Source: Corticium candelabrum (taxonomy: Eukaryota > Porifera > Homoscleromorpha > Homosclerophorida > Plakinidae). Taken from it: a stretch of 64,000 bases of DNA. The translations under genes were made by a program, and so were the position numbers. The notes under the pieces are model-generated. The model was given only the letters and a program-made list of their open reading frames with translations. It searched no databases and was not told where the DNA came from. The first letter of the stretch is position 1. Each line of letters starts with the position of its first letter. Where the stretch lies: positions 6,553,036 to 6,617,035 of the forward strand of contig NC_085087.1 in the NCBI RefSeq assembly GCF_963422355.1, in the 5' to 3' direction. Shown here one piece after another: positions 21,029 to 33,288 of this stretch.

Positions 21029-21380
21029 CTGTCAAACCTTGCTAATTTGAACAGCCCCGTGCCAAGCCCTGTTCGGATTAGTGAAGTTGTTCAAATTACC
21101 AAAATGCCAAAGCGCATAGACTTGGAGGTCCAGACCTTGCCTCGGACACCCAGACCACTGTCACATTAATGCATCTTTTGTGGTAAAGGACACAGCTGCA
21201 ACGACTACATGTGCTTCTACATAATGTGACAGTCAGAATTTAAAATAGTCAGATGCGATCGTTTGTTGAAAACTAGATAACCACAACCTGGATAAGGCTG
21301 CTCAATAGGATCTGGGTACATAAGGCAGGGCACCAAAGGTACTTTGGATTAGCGAGGTTTGGATTAGCAAGGTTCAACTG
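21029..21380. mobile_element. Tc1/mariner-pogo-like MITE, TA duplication
   Basis: The left end CTGTCAAACCTTGCTAAT and the inverted right end CAGTTGAACCTTGCTAATCC enclose 352 bases, flanked by TA on each side (21,027-21,028; 21,381-21,382). The GAACCTTGCTAATCC signature and TA target are typical of pogo/Tigger-type elements. No transposase is inside. Confidence 0.75.
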
Positions 21381-22761
21381 TATTGTATTTCCACTAAATA
21401 CTGTGTCTGATAGGATGATTGCACAATCTAATGTAGAGATGATTCTTGTAATCTACATATACATAAAAAGGGCAGTCTGTGTAAGTGCGTTTTCATGATG
21501 CAAAGATTCTAAATTGGCCGCCCATACAAAAGTATCCAAACATGTGTTATCCAGATTTCTTATAACTCAGTATAAAAATTTCAGAGCCACCTAACGCTTG
21601 ACTGTAAACAGTCTGAATGGTAGCCAGACACCAAGCGTCTCAGAAGCCATATATTGGCAAGTAAAAAACGTGATTTATTCTTTCATATTCGCTTTTGTCA
21701 GCCAGGCTAGCGCCTCACTCGAAGCAGCTACAACGACGACAGTCGTATGAAACAATTTGCTCTTGTCCAAGAAATTGCAACGACCCAACAGCTAGAACTG
21801 TGCAAAGTCCATCCAGTATCATGTCAACTCCTGCTATGCAGATCTAGATAGTGTTACAACGCCATGTTGTTCCAGTCACATGTGACTATCTGCTCACTGA
21901 GGTGACACCGTGCTGTCTCTGTGCATGTGAATGTGATCGTGTAGACTTCTGTGCAAGATGCATGGGAGTTGTTAATTGATGCAATCAATGTTAGTACGTA
22001 CATCTGTCAGCTGTTACCAGTATCAGTCAAAGTATTGAATCCCAAGCCGCACGCGTCCTTTCCATGCATGCTAAAAATATATATATAAACATTTCGAGAA
22101 AATAATCGGTATGTAGAGATGGGTATGTAATTAGTCGTGCTCATTTCCTAAATTAATTGCTTGCGGCAGTTTCAATCTAAAACACAGCAGTCATGTGTGA
22201 CACTCACAGTACTGGATTGTGATGTAGGAGATAAGCATGACTAAGTACATACCTATCCCTACATACCCATCATTTTCTCAAAATGTTTGTATATTTTGTA
22301 AAAGCGCATCTCCACAAAAATTACATGCTTTAATTATTTATGTTCACAATTGATATACGGTCTTACAATGCCAAGATGTTGCTATGTAGATTAGTTTTAG
22401 ACAGTAATGACCATGTACATTTCAGTGTTTAGTTTTGAGTGTGCCCACAATGGTGGGTACACGTGTATGTATATCTAAATAAATATTATATATATATACA
22501 TATGATATAATATATATTATTTGTCCGACTGTGAAGTTACTTCTAATATATGTATGGTCATTGCCTACTTGCTTTAATCTCAATACAGTCTGTTAACTGC
22601 AAAAATGAATGAATAATGATGATAAGAAAAATGTTGACATCGCTTGCTCTAGACTAGGTGATGGAGTTGTAGTTAGTTAGACATTACTAAACAATACTTG
22701 ACTGTAGAACATATTACTATATTTAGAAATGAATAAATGTTGAACATGAACGCTTCCTCAC

Positions 22762-23064
22762 CTCCCTGTCTAAACGTGAAGGAAGCACTGTTTGTTGTTC
22801 CTGCTTGACACACAATAAAGCCACTTTGTAGAGCAGTAAAAACCAATGTGTTGGCCTCAGCAAGACTCTGGTGAACAAGCATGATACTAGAAGTGCTGTT
22901 CTCTTGAGTAATATTGAAAGTTATTGGATTCAAATCTTTAAATTTGCTGTGCACCCATGTGATATTGGCAGTGACATCTGTTGTACATCTCACAGTTTTT
23001 ATTGAACTGTTAGTTGGTGGGATGTACACAATACTTGGTGGAGAGGTCACAAACTTAACTTGGG
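22762..23064 (-). CDS. Orphan Ig-like exon (domain 1 type)
   Basis: A 303-base open exon with an AG acceptor (23,065-23,066) and GT donor (22,760-22,761) on the minus strand, both phase 1. It encodes an Ig-like domain: VRCTTDVTANITWVH (first Cys and Trp) through GFIVCQAGTTN (second Cys). It is a close paralogue of 46,602-46,904. Several N-x-S/T glycosylation sites are present (TANITW, FNITQE, ENSTSS). The surrounding 22,330-23,800 also matches 46,310-47,650, so it arrived in a segmental duplication. No neighbouring receptor exons were found, so it may be a relic, though the exon itself is undamaged. Confidence 0.65.
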
Positions 23065-23799
23065 CTAGAAAACACAACAGAAACACATTAAACAGCACAA
23101 ATATCAGAACCCAAAATGATAATTTAATTTCTGTAACATTGATAGGTACAGAATTGCCTACATTTTATAGATGACACAATTTGCCAAGTACACACAACAG
23201 TCTTGTTACAATATGCCTGACTACAAAACAGTCTACAAATTAAATGATTGCACCTTCACTCTGCTAAACCCAGACAGCTACTTATATCTGTAAAGAAACA
23301 GTAAGTTTTTTGTTTTTCACACAGATCGTTGTTTGCTTTTTTCTATTTGTACCTTTCTCTCACCTATCTGGCTACAACATTCTGTGCCCATCTTCAACCA
23401 AAAGTAAGTTTGTAAGCTGCTAGTTGACTGAAAACAGGTGATTTTAATCATGTATTTCCCAACTAAGCCTATACATATTGCAGGAGCTTACAGATTAGCT
23501 CTAGGTGTATGATTACAAACACCATTTAATTAAGCAAATATTGTATATATAAACTGTCACTGTGTTATGAGATACTAGCAACATCTTCTGAACAACATCT
23601 TTCTTAAAATGACTACCAGTATGGCATTGAGAGCACAGTGGTGTTAAACTAATGACAAGGACAACAACAACAAAAGTCATATTAGTTCCAACATTAAACA
23701 AGCACACATCATTAATGTAGAGTTTAACGTGCCCACCTATAGCTAAACTCACTTTATTGTAACTCATAGAATAGTAGTAATTGTAATCTGTCACTTCAC

Positions 23800-24500
23800 T
23801 CTCTAGCAGTGAACTGCATGCAACCTCTAAACTGAAGCTGCTTAGACTTTCTCACAGTCTCAATTCAAAAACTTTATCAAGCCAATTACACGATGACCCA
23901 GAAATTGGGAATACTTACTAATATAACTGCCTGCTAGTGCGGTTTCAAATTGTTTCTACAAATCACCATCACAGTTCCCCTAACTCATACTACCTGTCTA
24001 ATATGTTGAATCTCTAATATGTTGAAAAGTTATTGTTGAGTATCTATATCAAACTTCCACAATTTCCAACCACTTCCTGGTTTACAGCAACAGCAGTTTA
24101 CAAGGAGTGTTATGTTATGTACACCCAATGCAAGAGCAGTCAGGGTATGTTGTAGAGCCCAACAAAAAAAGAGACTAGAAATTGAGACAAATCTTTCTGT
24201 ACAGTAGAACCAATCACTTCAGTCATATAATTTGTCGCTTAGTTCATCTTTGCCAACAGAAAACTTTGAACATGTAACGTCAAAGTACCCCTACCAGGTT
24301 CCCTCTAACCTTGAACTTCAATATCTGTTCTAGTTCCGCCACCTGGTTGTCTTACAACACCATGTTCTTAGTTGTATCATTCAAAAAAACTTGCACAACT
24401 TACCAGGCCATCTACTGAAAAGACATCTCCCAAATCTATAGGCGTGGAGTAGTCATTCTTTCCTTATTGAGTAGCCTACACTACAATTAGCTATCATTAT
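23800..24500. other. Stretch without recognised content
   Basis: AT-rich sequence. No exon with splice context, element end or tandem repeat was recognised. Confidence 0.5.
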
Positions 24501-24503
24501 AAT

Positions 24504-24897
24504 GTGTTTCACACTAGGGTTAGCGACCTTGGTTAGCAAACTTAATTATACATAACTACCGTTTTGCAGACCCCATGAGAGCATTTAGGTGTCATATTCT
24601 TGGTGAGCACTAACCATGGTTAGCGCAAGGTTAGCAACATTGGCATGCAATTAGTGTGTATTACGTTACATTCTTCGATGGACCTCCAAACTGTGCTCTT
24701 GTTACTTCTTTGTCGCCGGCAGTACTGCAGCTTCTGTCCACGGACAGCCAGAGCTCCATGCTCTTCATGATCAATTGTCCCGCTGTTTTCACGCATGCCA
24801 ATGGGACATAATTTATGTACAGATATGTTCCCAAGAGACAAGTGAGAACGCCGGTAGTTAACCTAACCCTAGTAAGAAAACGCTAGAAGTGTGAAAA
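24504..24897. mobile_element. Fold-back element, GTTTCACACT ends
   Basis: The left end (TTTCACACTAGGGTTAGCG) pairs loosely with the right end, whose reverse complement starts TTTTTCACACTTCTAGCG and later reaches CTAGGGTTAGG. The target duplication is not clear. An old MITE is the likely reading. Confidence 0.5.
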
Positions 24898-25243
24898 AGG
24901 GTGTGTGCGTGCCGTTCGCGCCTAGCAAGACTAATCGTATTACAACAGAAATGTCGGAACGAACAGCTCCCGCTACATTCAACTCCTTCTCTTACTAGCT
25001 CTCAGCCTCACCTCTGAGTCTCGTAACGACACACAATACAGCTGTCACCGTCAACGTAGATAGTCTAGCAACCATTGTCCGAAAGTCATGAATAAGCTGA
25101 AACGCTGACAAACATCTGCATGATGACATCACGTCCGACTTGGTCACCACTTCTCGTCTATTCGTCGGAATAGCTTCATTTGCATTCGCTAATCGAATAC
25201 GGTTAGCAAGGATATGCAAACCACGCCTGTTGAGCCGCAATCT

Positions 25244-25748
25244 CACTAAAAAGTACATTCCCGAATAGGAGAATACGTGGGGAAAAACCTGTATCTCCTG
25301 AAGCAGACGTCCTAGCGAGTTGATTCCGACGTCATTGGAAAGCTCACAAGGGGGAGGTTCCAGATTAGTTCATGAATACGGAGATTGGTGCTTTATTACA
25401 ACACAATTACTAACTTCCTGTATGACACGCGCTTAGCCCTGCTACTCTGCCATTTACACCAGGTGTCAGATAACTTCAAAGTCACCACTATAACGCCCAC
25501 CACTTGAAAGCTGACGCAGCCGTACTGTGAACTATTGATTGATAAGTAAAACAGCTGTAGCTAGCAAGCTTATGTACTAGTAGTTGAGGCATTAGTTGAA
25601 CCTTTGAACGTAAGTTCATAGCGATACCGGAACCTTTTATTTAACTGACAATAATTAGCTACGCCCATCTCTGCTCTTCAATTTCTTATCTATTAACTAC
25701 CCCAGTTCCTACGTATTCTCCTAGTCGGCCACTTCCACGTAAAAAGTG
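25244..25748. mobile_element. CACTA-like MITE, copy 1
   Basis: The left end begins CACTAAAAAGTACATTCCCG; the inverted right end begins CACTTTTTACGTGG. Both then share TAGGAGAATACGT. A second copy in the opposite orientation spans 31,519-33,195. The CACTA start suggests the EnSpm/CACTA group, but no 3-bp duplication is visible here. Confidence 0.65.
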
Positions 25749-27343
25749 AAAATAGCGCAGATGTTGACGTCAGAAGGTGTAAAAAGTACCTACGCGTCAA
25801 TCGACTAATCAAAGCACAACATACATCCTACCCTGGTTTCTGTTACATTACACTGTAGAAATTAGAGAGCGTTCACGAATTACTAATTTTAGCTAGCTAG
25901 AGAGGCTGTAAAATGCGGCCATCGCAATTCAATTACGCTGTCAGATGTGGATATCTTTAGACTCTAGTAGTAGTTGTACAACTAGGTAGCGCGCGTAATA
26001 AAGGTTGTCGACTTAATTAATTAATTGGCGGTGTGAGTAGCTCTGACAAAGTATGGTTAAAAATTGTAGTCATAAAACTATTCCAGCAGTACTGGCATTT
26101 GCCTCTCATATTTGGGACTAGGACAGATCTGAAGTATCATACATGGTTAGTCAAGCCTTTCGAAAGGGTGTCACATGTGGGTTTCTATGGAATGAGAAAG
26201 TATGAATCCATTCATGATCGACTGTTTCCAAGAAGCTATAACAAGAGCTAAGACATGAAGCTAAAATATTTACAAAAAGCAGAACAGTCGGCTAATTAAC
26301 TATTTAGTGAGAGGTCTATTATATTAACTGTAGCTAAACGTTGCATGTACGAATGGTGTAGATATTGTACTTTGTGTTGTCTATGGCTTGTGTATTTTGT
26401 AGTCTTCAGATGTCTTAGTTGTTTTTTATGTTTGCCCCAACCGGGCCAAGAGGAAACTGTACCTTTCTAACTTACCTAGAGAGTGCAACACACGTGACCG
26501 AAGCAACTCTTCTAGTGTGCAAATTAGTAGACAACTTTATTTATGCAAAAGTTACACAGCTGGGCATCCCATGCAGTCAAGAGTGCAACTATTAGATTCG
26601 GTGCTGGTGAGTCTTTCAATCTTCCGTAACAAAACTCGAAAGTTGCATTACTGAATCTATTGACGGCCATACGTCTGGTCCAAAAGTTCTTGAATTCTGA
26701 CGCATTAGGCTTTCCGCGGTAATCACGAGACTTCTTCGAAAGATGTTTCAAGTATTTTGTGCATGCGTTTACCCATTAGTCAAGAGCCAATGAAGAGCGT
26801 GAAAAGGAGCTGGACACATGACTAGCACGTGGGATTGTCGCCACCTCATATACTCTTGTGAAAGCATGCAAAGACGTCATCACATCGACTGGCACGCTGA
26901 TTATCACTAGCGATAACAATGAGCGCATGCGCTGCATCCCAACTGTCAGGTCGTTTGTCATCCAATGACACACTACTGTAATCCTCCTTGGGGTAGTAAG
27001 AAGGAACGAAGGCGTCGGACGAGCAGAACTGCTGGTCGCCATACTTATAGCACTCAGGTCTCCAACAACTCCGAAGAGCTTCGGGCATTGGACATGCGTA
27101 ATAGCAACCAACGCTAACCAGGGTCAGTGTCTTGCTATCGCATCTCGTACGTACAGCAAATACAATCATATTGCAGTAATCACGACCGTAACGACGAAAT
27201 CGCACGTCGAGAAGAGATACGCGCAGTGAGCGTACGCCAAGATTGGAGTTTTGTCAGGTGAGTCAACCATACACTGTCTAGAGTATTACACTAAAGTTCC
27301 TTCATCAACGACTCGGGTCTAATGCTAACCTTGGCTTCTTGTT
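25749..27343. other. Stretch with unassigned open frames
   Basis: Two minus-strand frames stand out by length, 26,524-26,751 (75 codons) and 26,846-27,205 (119 codons, Cys-rich middle: GCYYACPMPEALRSCWRPEC). Neither resembles a family I know, and I could not place splice sites with confidence. They may be exons, element pieces or chance. Confidence 0.3.
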
Positions 27344-27351
27344 GATAAGGC

Positions 27352-27615
27352 AGGGGCGGCGAAGTCCCTGGGGGAACATGACAGAAAGGCGTGAATGACT
27401 GTCACGTTCACAAGGAACCTACCGACGGCATAATTTCCGTGCTATTGGAAAGACTTTGTGCTAACTCTCCTAGGATAGTCATGATAGGTACTTGCATGGG
27501 CGCTGTACGTAACATAGAAGTGACAGTTTATTCGATTATAGTTCATGTGCACATTGCAGCGCTGATTTTGTACTTTCCAATTCTCCCCCAACTTGCAATA
27601 CGCTCCGCCGCCCCT
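27352..27615. mobile_element. Short element with CAGGGGCGGCG ends, hAT-like
   Basis: CAGGGGCGGCGAAG near 27,352 and the inverted CTCCGCCGCCCCTG near 27,602-27,615 form a TIR. The CAGGGGCGG start is common in hAT elements. The expected 8-bp duplication is not seen; the flanks look inverted instead. Confidence 0.4.
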
Positions 27616-28015
27616 GTTATCAGCCGATGGTCAAACCGGGCAAAGTCTCAGCGTGGTAACCGCCTTTGATGTCGTTGTTCTGCCGCTCTCATTATTCCCC
27701 TTGTCTATCTAAAGACATTTAATAATGGTCTCTGGTCGGCTATCAAAATTCTTGTATCGACGTACTGAACCACTACTAGAGTAGAAGCGTTCTCAGTAGG
27801 TCTCTTTCTGCCTTCGTGTTGTCTAGCAATTCGTGTAGTACGCAACATCAGCCTAGACGGTGACGTGCGGTCTCATCTTGACGTGCTGTCAACGTCGCTC
27901 ATGATGCTCACACTTCTCCACCGCCAGTTTTTGAGTGACATCTGCGCGTCTTGTTTAGTGTACTCAGACGAGAGCAAGGTACATTAAATTTTCTTGCCTC
28001 TGCTCTCGCGGATTA

Positions 28016-28589
28016 AGCTGGATTTACAATATGCAAACGCTTGAGCGCCGCGTCGCGTGCGTCACGTCGCGTAGTACAAATTCATATTGTAAATGGTCGA
28101 CGCGACGCGTCCAAATAGAACCAAGTTCTATTTGAGCGTCGAACCGGAAGCTGTTCACGTCGCGTCGAAAGTAGCACATTGATCTCGACCAATCACAGCC
28201 AACTATAAATGCACGTTTGGCTTCCGTGAGCAATAATTATTGATTTCGGCTGTGTAGTCGACGTTGAGCGGTCTATAGATTGTGTAGGGAGCTATCCTTG
28301 CTTGTGGATGATCAACTGCAAGATGTGCAAAGACCTGCGTGCAAGGGAGAACGCGCAGAAATTGATTTTGAGCAAGTTGGGGGTTTCGGCAAAGTTGTGC
28401 TAGTAGAAAATCGAAGCGCGAGTGGTCAGTTCAATAATTCAGGCAGCGACGTCTACGGCGCGCTGAAATCGTATTGTGAATGGTACGACGCTTGTGACAC
28501 GTACATGCCACTCCCACGCAAGACAACTGACAACTTGACAGGACGCACGCGACGCGACGCTCAAGCGTTTGCATATTGTAAATCCAGCT
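28016..28589. mobile_element. MITE with long GACGCGACG-rich arms, TTA duplication
   Basis: The ends are AGCTGGATTTACAATATGC at the left and its inverted copy at the right, continuing into matched arms (CAAACGCTTGAGCG). TTA flanks both sides (28,013-28,015; 28,590-28,592). It is related at the ends to the MITE at 10,009-10,199. The 113-codon frame inside (28,280-28,621) runs out through the right arm and is not taken as a gene. Confidence 0.85.
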
Positions 28590-28689
28590 TTAGTATAAAA
28601 ACAAGGGCGGAGATGATATAGATTAAAAATTATGCATGCTTGTGGTGTGGGATAGGAATATTGACACCCCATAGGAGACAACTATCTAG

Positions 28690-30024
28690 TAACGGCTTTA
28701 CAGTAGGCGATTTGACTCCAGCCAAACTGGCCCGTGCTAATTCGGCCCCATGTAAACGATGTTAGCTCGAGTTAAGTGCATTTAGCCGTGCTAAATTAGT
28801 CCGAGCTAAACTCTAGGGTCAGGCTGGAGCTAAACCTAACCTGGTGTACATATTTTCGTGTAACTGGGCAACAATACGTAAAGGTTGTGCATTGGCGTCA
28901 TCGGACTATAGCAACAGTTGCTAGGTCGCCTTGTTGAGTGGCAAAACACGCATGCTAGAGCTAGTGTGAGTGGCAGGATCCGGTTTTGTTCTGTTTCTTT
29001 TGGTGCGTACGACAGACACAAAACAGAGTACAGGTGTAGTAAATTATAACGCTTAGTTAGATCAGCTGACGGCCTAGCATGTACCCAGTTGCCGATGTAA
29101 TTCATACCGACATCTGGACAGTAGCTACACCAACAAATAGTAGTAGCACAAACGCGTTCACACCTCTAGTTAAGACTAGTCACCTGGGCAGGTGAATGTA
29201 AAATTAGCCTTGGCATTCTTTCATCCGTCATATCCGGCCACAATCCGCGCTAGATCTCTCCTATTGCATGCTGCTCTTGGATCTTGCAAGAGACTTTCCT
29301 ATGTGTCATTCGTATTGGGCTTGCTGTCTTGGTTGCTCTCCAACCCAAAGTATGTACTGCCAGACTAGGGATGTCACGTTTGCTTTTGCAACGAGATCTG
29401 AGGATATGACCTTGGCGTTGATTCAGGGCAGCTGTCTAGTGAACGCGTACCGTTTGGCAACGATCACGTGAGACCCTTGAACACTTTCTAGCGCGTTGCA
29501 CTTGCGAATCGACTGAGCCCTCGAAACGTCATCAAAAGGCGATATCGTCCAACACTGAATTACCTACTAGCTAGTACACCCAATAGCACAGCAGTTCTTG
29601 ACCATCTCTAGCAGACACGGAACTGCGCACTAGTATGGGAAGATAAGGGCGTGACTGACAACTTGCCACTCAAATGGCGGCGGCAGCGGGTCACGTGGCC
29701 TAGTGACGTCATATGCACAACCTAATAAACGTAGTATATTTCCTCTGCGTATTCCCTTATTTCTCGTCCCGTATTCGCAACCTTAAAAACTTTGATGAAC
29801 ATGTCAAAGAATCTTTTTAAAAGGTTTTGCGCTGATATCGACGAAATAAGATTAGAAGCAAAAACAGTAACGTCTCCTTCATGCGCTTGCGTAAAGCATG
29901 CCAAATGCACCACCACGCCCAGTTAGCCTGGATAGTCTACAACACCCCACCAATCATGCCAAATTAGCACGGGCCAGTCAATTTGGCTCAAGCCAAATCG
30001 TCTACTAGTAGTGTAAAGCTGGTA
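28690..30024. mobile_element. GACTCGAGCC-type MITE, interrupted copy
   Basis: The ends match those of the element at 44,349-44,838 (TAxCxGCTTTACAxTA ... CGATTTGxCT). Internal blocks are shared along the length. The copy is broken at 28,881-29,728 by another insertion. Its own target duplication is unclear (TAG left, TTA right). Confidence 0.75.
28881..29728. mobile_element. Nested insertion with AGGTTGTGCAT ends
   Basis: AAGGTTGTGCATTGGCGTCA at the left faces AGGTTGTGCATATGACGTCA in inverse at the right. ACGTA occurs on both sides (28,876-28,880; 29,729-29,733), and the uninterrupted copy at 44,528 shows the empty site. No gene is recognised inside; the frames at 28,836-29,105 and 29,268-29,471 are unassigned. 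Confidence 0.65.
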
Positions 30025-31340
30025 TTAGACACCACCTGGTCTTACTGGAATGTGTGGGGATATGAAAGCGGCTGAACAGCTACCTTTTACATCAAAACCA
30101 GTTGTAGTCTAGTAAGCTGCAACAGCCTAGGCTAAACTAAAGCGTGGCTATAGCTGATGTTCCAGGGTTCACGTTTATTCTGGCTAACATAACTCATTGT
30201 TAAAATGGATGTCACAACATTCAATAGAAATTAACCATCTAAGTTACAAGCATATCTTTCCCTCACTGAAGCGTGGAAAAAAGAACATACAGCTCCACTT
30301 TTGGGTTTTACTCTATAAGTGCATTTCTTTACCTCTTCTGGTTTTTGGGGATTCAGTCTGGATAGGTCACAAGACCTCTCTGTTCCTCTGACTAAAAGAG
30401 AGAGAAAAGATCTCCCGTGTAAGCAGTTACAGTAACACACATTAAGGCTAAACACTATATAGACTCATGCACGAATGTACCCAACAACTACCCAGTAAAA
30501 TGGAAACCCGTCGAAAAAGAAATTGAACATTTTGTTTTGACAGGCTGATAGCCCTTTCTACAGGACTAAAACAACTAATCCAACACCTCGATTCAGCCAC
30601 AAGGAATTCAGTCCCACAAGTGTGCTACTTGTACACTTGTACAGTGAGTACCAGCTAAAGGTGATAGCTACACAGAGAGTCGAATCCAAAGATTTCCTGC
30701 AAGGATGACAAACGCCATATCGTATCAAAAGTGTAGGAAAGGCATGCAGGTTAGGGGTCAACCTGGATGCCATTATTGGAGCTCCTCGTTTCTTCCACTT
30801 GTAGCTCGTTTTCACTATGACCTATTTATATATATTGACCATAGGCTGCTGATTGAAGGGACCATGGCCATCCTGGCTCCTACACCAATGCAAATGTCGA
30901 CACGCCCGCTACCAGACGAGCCGAGATTTGCCTCAAAACGAAACGTCAGACACGCGAAATTGCGATCGCCAATGTCGTGATGACTTCGGTATTCATATGA
31001 AGCCAAATACAAACGAAGAAGAAGCAGGTCGCACTCGATATCGGCTCATCGAGACGACTCGGAGACGCGTGAAAATTATCATGGCCATCGTCACGCCCTT
31101 CGCATCCCTCTCGTACAGCTTCAAGAGTTGGAGAGTGCCGATTCGAGACGCCATAAATGCGAAACCAATAGTCCACGCGACCAATGTACAACATACAACC
31201 GACGTCATCGTCACAGACACTAGATCTTACCTCTACAAGTTGTTAGAACAGCGACCAATAGAAGCTGGAATTTGGCCATCACGTGTCTACGAGAAAGTCC
31301 AGGGGCCCTCCAGATGGGTTTCGAATTGTCTCCGTGCGTT
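30025..31340. other. Stretch without a supported gene
   Basis: Overlapping open frames on both strands at 30,853-31,347 have no recognisable domain. Nothing else was identified before the zinc-finger exon that follows. Confidence 0.45.
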
Positions 31341-31518
31341 AGCCTAGCCTCGAACTTCCAGACCAGAGAGTGCGGGAAGCGCGTGAACTATATCCTTAGT
31401 GCAACGGGATCTCACGAACAAGGAGGAGACGTCTGCCGTGTTTGCGGCGATATCTTGGTGTACGGCTGGACACAGCGACTCTTTGATTCTGCGGCAGGGA
31501 CATTGGCTAGAACTCTAG

Positions 31519-33195
31519 CTAAAGTCCATTCCCGAATGGCAGAATGCGTGGGAACTGTTGTTAGTAGATAAGGAATTGAAGAGCAGAAATGGGCGTAGTT
31601 TAGGATTCCAGTATAGAAATGTTTCGGTACGAACTTACATTCAGAGGTTCAACCAATGCCTCAACTACATAGGCTTGCTAGCTACAGCTGTTTTAAGGGG
31701 ATTGATCCCCTACTGACAAATATCATTAAAATTCATGACATAACTGTCACATATCAACTATCAGTTAAAACGTTTCAAAATTTATCACTTGCTAATGTTA
31801 GTCGAGTTTCAACGGTCCAACGGCCAAGTTGTCTCCATAGCAACAAGACACCCCTCCGCTGTTTTGAACGAGGTTGCAACAGTTATTGCGCGCTCGCTTT
31901 AATCGAGCGTGCAGGGAACCCGAGGCTACGTGATCGCGGAACAGTCAGATGCGATTAGACTCTTTTTTTGTGCGTTCAAGCTTATTTTGACGAGTTTCGC
32001 TACCTCGAGGTGTTCAAATTTTGTGTGTAAAGGACGTCAAATGCGCTTGTCAGCGTAACGGAGGTAAAAATCGATCTATCACATTGTTGTACCTCGTGTA
32101 ACGAATCGTCGTGCCAAGTTTTTTGGTTCTACGCTTTAGTTTGCCAATTTAATAGAAGAAGAAGGCTCGTAATGGCGTCCATACTGTCTTCGCGCAACGG
32201 TCGAGTGCACCGGAAGTTCTCGGCCAGTTGCAAGGTTGGAAACATGCAAGTGAACTAGACGTAAGCTACAGACACTGTTTCTACACTTTAAGAGACGAAT
32301 GGAGCTAGTCATGTTGTACCGTCGCTTCTGACTAGGAGGAAGGAATACCGGAATTGCAGGGTTACTCAAGAATGCACGTCAATTTGAAGGTGACGCCAGG
32401 AGTTTTGAATATTGTCACTCTGCAGACGTAGCAATTGATGATGAAATGAAATTATAAAGGAAAGAGTTAATAGAAATATTTTTTCATAAAATCGGTCTGG
32501 GGAGGGAGTCGCACCCCCTAGGGCCTGTCCACATTGGCAACTGGATCGAGATGGAATCACGATCCAACAACGCTGTCCACACTTGCAACTCAATCGCAAT
32601 CCATCCGATCCACATCGTGAGGTGGTTTCGATCCCGATTGGTTGAATCCAATTAGAAATAGTGGGCGTTACCTTGACGTACGCTATGCGTGTAGTCGGAA
32701 CATCTAGCACTCTTTACTGTCTTTGTTCTCGCTCACCTTACGTCGCTGTATCAGCGCTTTCCACAAGCAAAGAAGCCACACGTACACCTCGGTCATCAGT
32801 CACGTGATATCAAAATGAGGCAGAGGTATCATTTTCAAAGTGCAGTGTGGGCGATTGAATCGCGATCCATTTTGGTCTAGTGTGAACAGACCTTTACTTA
32901 TCAATCCATAGTTCAAAGTACGTCCACGTCAGCTTTCAAGTAGTGGTTGTCATAGGGGTGACTTTGAAGTTATCTGACACCTGGTGTAAATGGCAGAGTA
33001 GGTCAGGGCCAAGCACATGTCATACAGGAAGTTAGTAATTGTGTTGTAATAAAGCACCAATCGTATTTTATTAACAGATCTGGAACCTCCTTCTTGTGAG
33101 CTTTCCAATGATGTTGGAATCAACTCGCTAGGATGTCTGCTTCAGGAGATACGGTTTTTCCCACGTATTCTCCTATTCGGGAATGGACTTTAGTG
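31519..33195. mobile_element. CACTA-like MITE, copy 2 (inverted), itself interrupted
   Basis: Ends: CTAAAGTCCATTCCCGAAT at the left, with the exact inverse at the right continuing to GGACTTTAGTG. The body matches 25,244-25,748 in reverse. It is interrupted at 31,696-32,893. Confidence 0.7.
31696..32893. mobile_element. 1.2-kb insertion in the CACTA-like MITE, TTA duplication
   Basis: Comparison with copy 1 (GATAAGTAAAACAGCTG, uninterrupted near 25,550) shows a clean break flanked by TTA (31,693-31,695; 32,894-32,896). The right 375 bases (about 32,520-32,893) are a second copy of the CTGTCCA-type MITE at 18,397-18,798. The left 820 bases start AGGGGATTGATCCCC and contain no recognised gene. 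Confidence 0.65.
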
Positions 33196-33288
33196 TAACT
33201 GCTCGACCAGTTGTCAAAGGTGATGATCTACCGATGCTGCTGTGCAGGACCTGTCAACGTAAGCTTGAAAAGATTGAAGAACTGGAGC

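Noticed and set aside
27352..27615. Definite hAT element with 8-bp duplication
   Set aside because: The TIR is present but the flanking 8 bases do not match; kept only as a low-confidence element.
28280..28621. 113-codon plus-strand frame
   Set aside because: It runs through the right arm of a MITE and ends outside it, so it is unlikely to be a gene.
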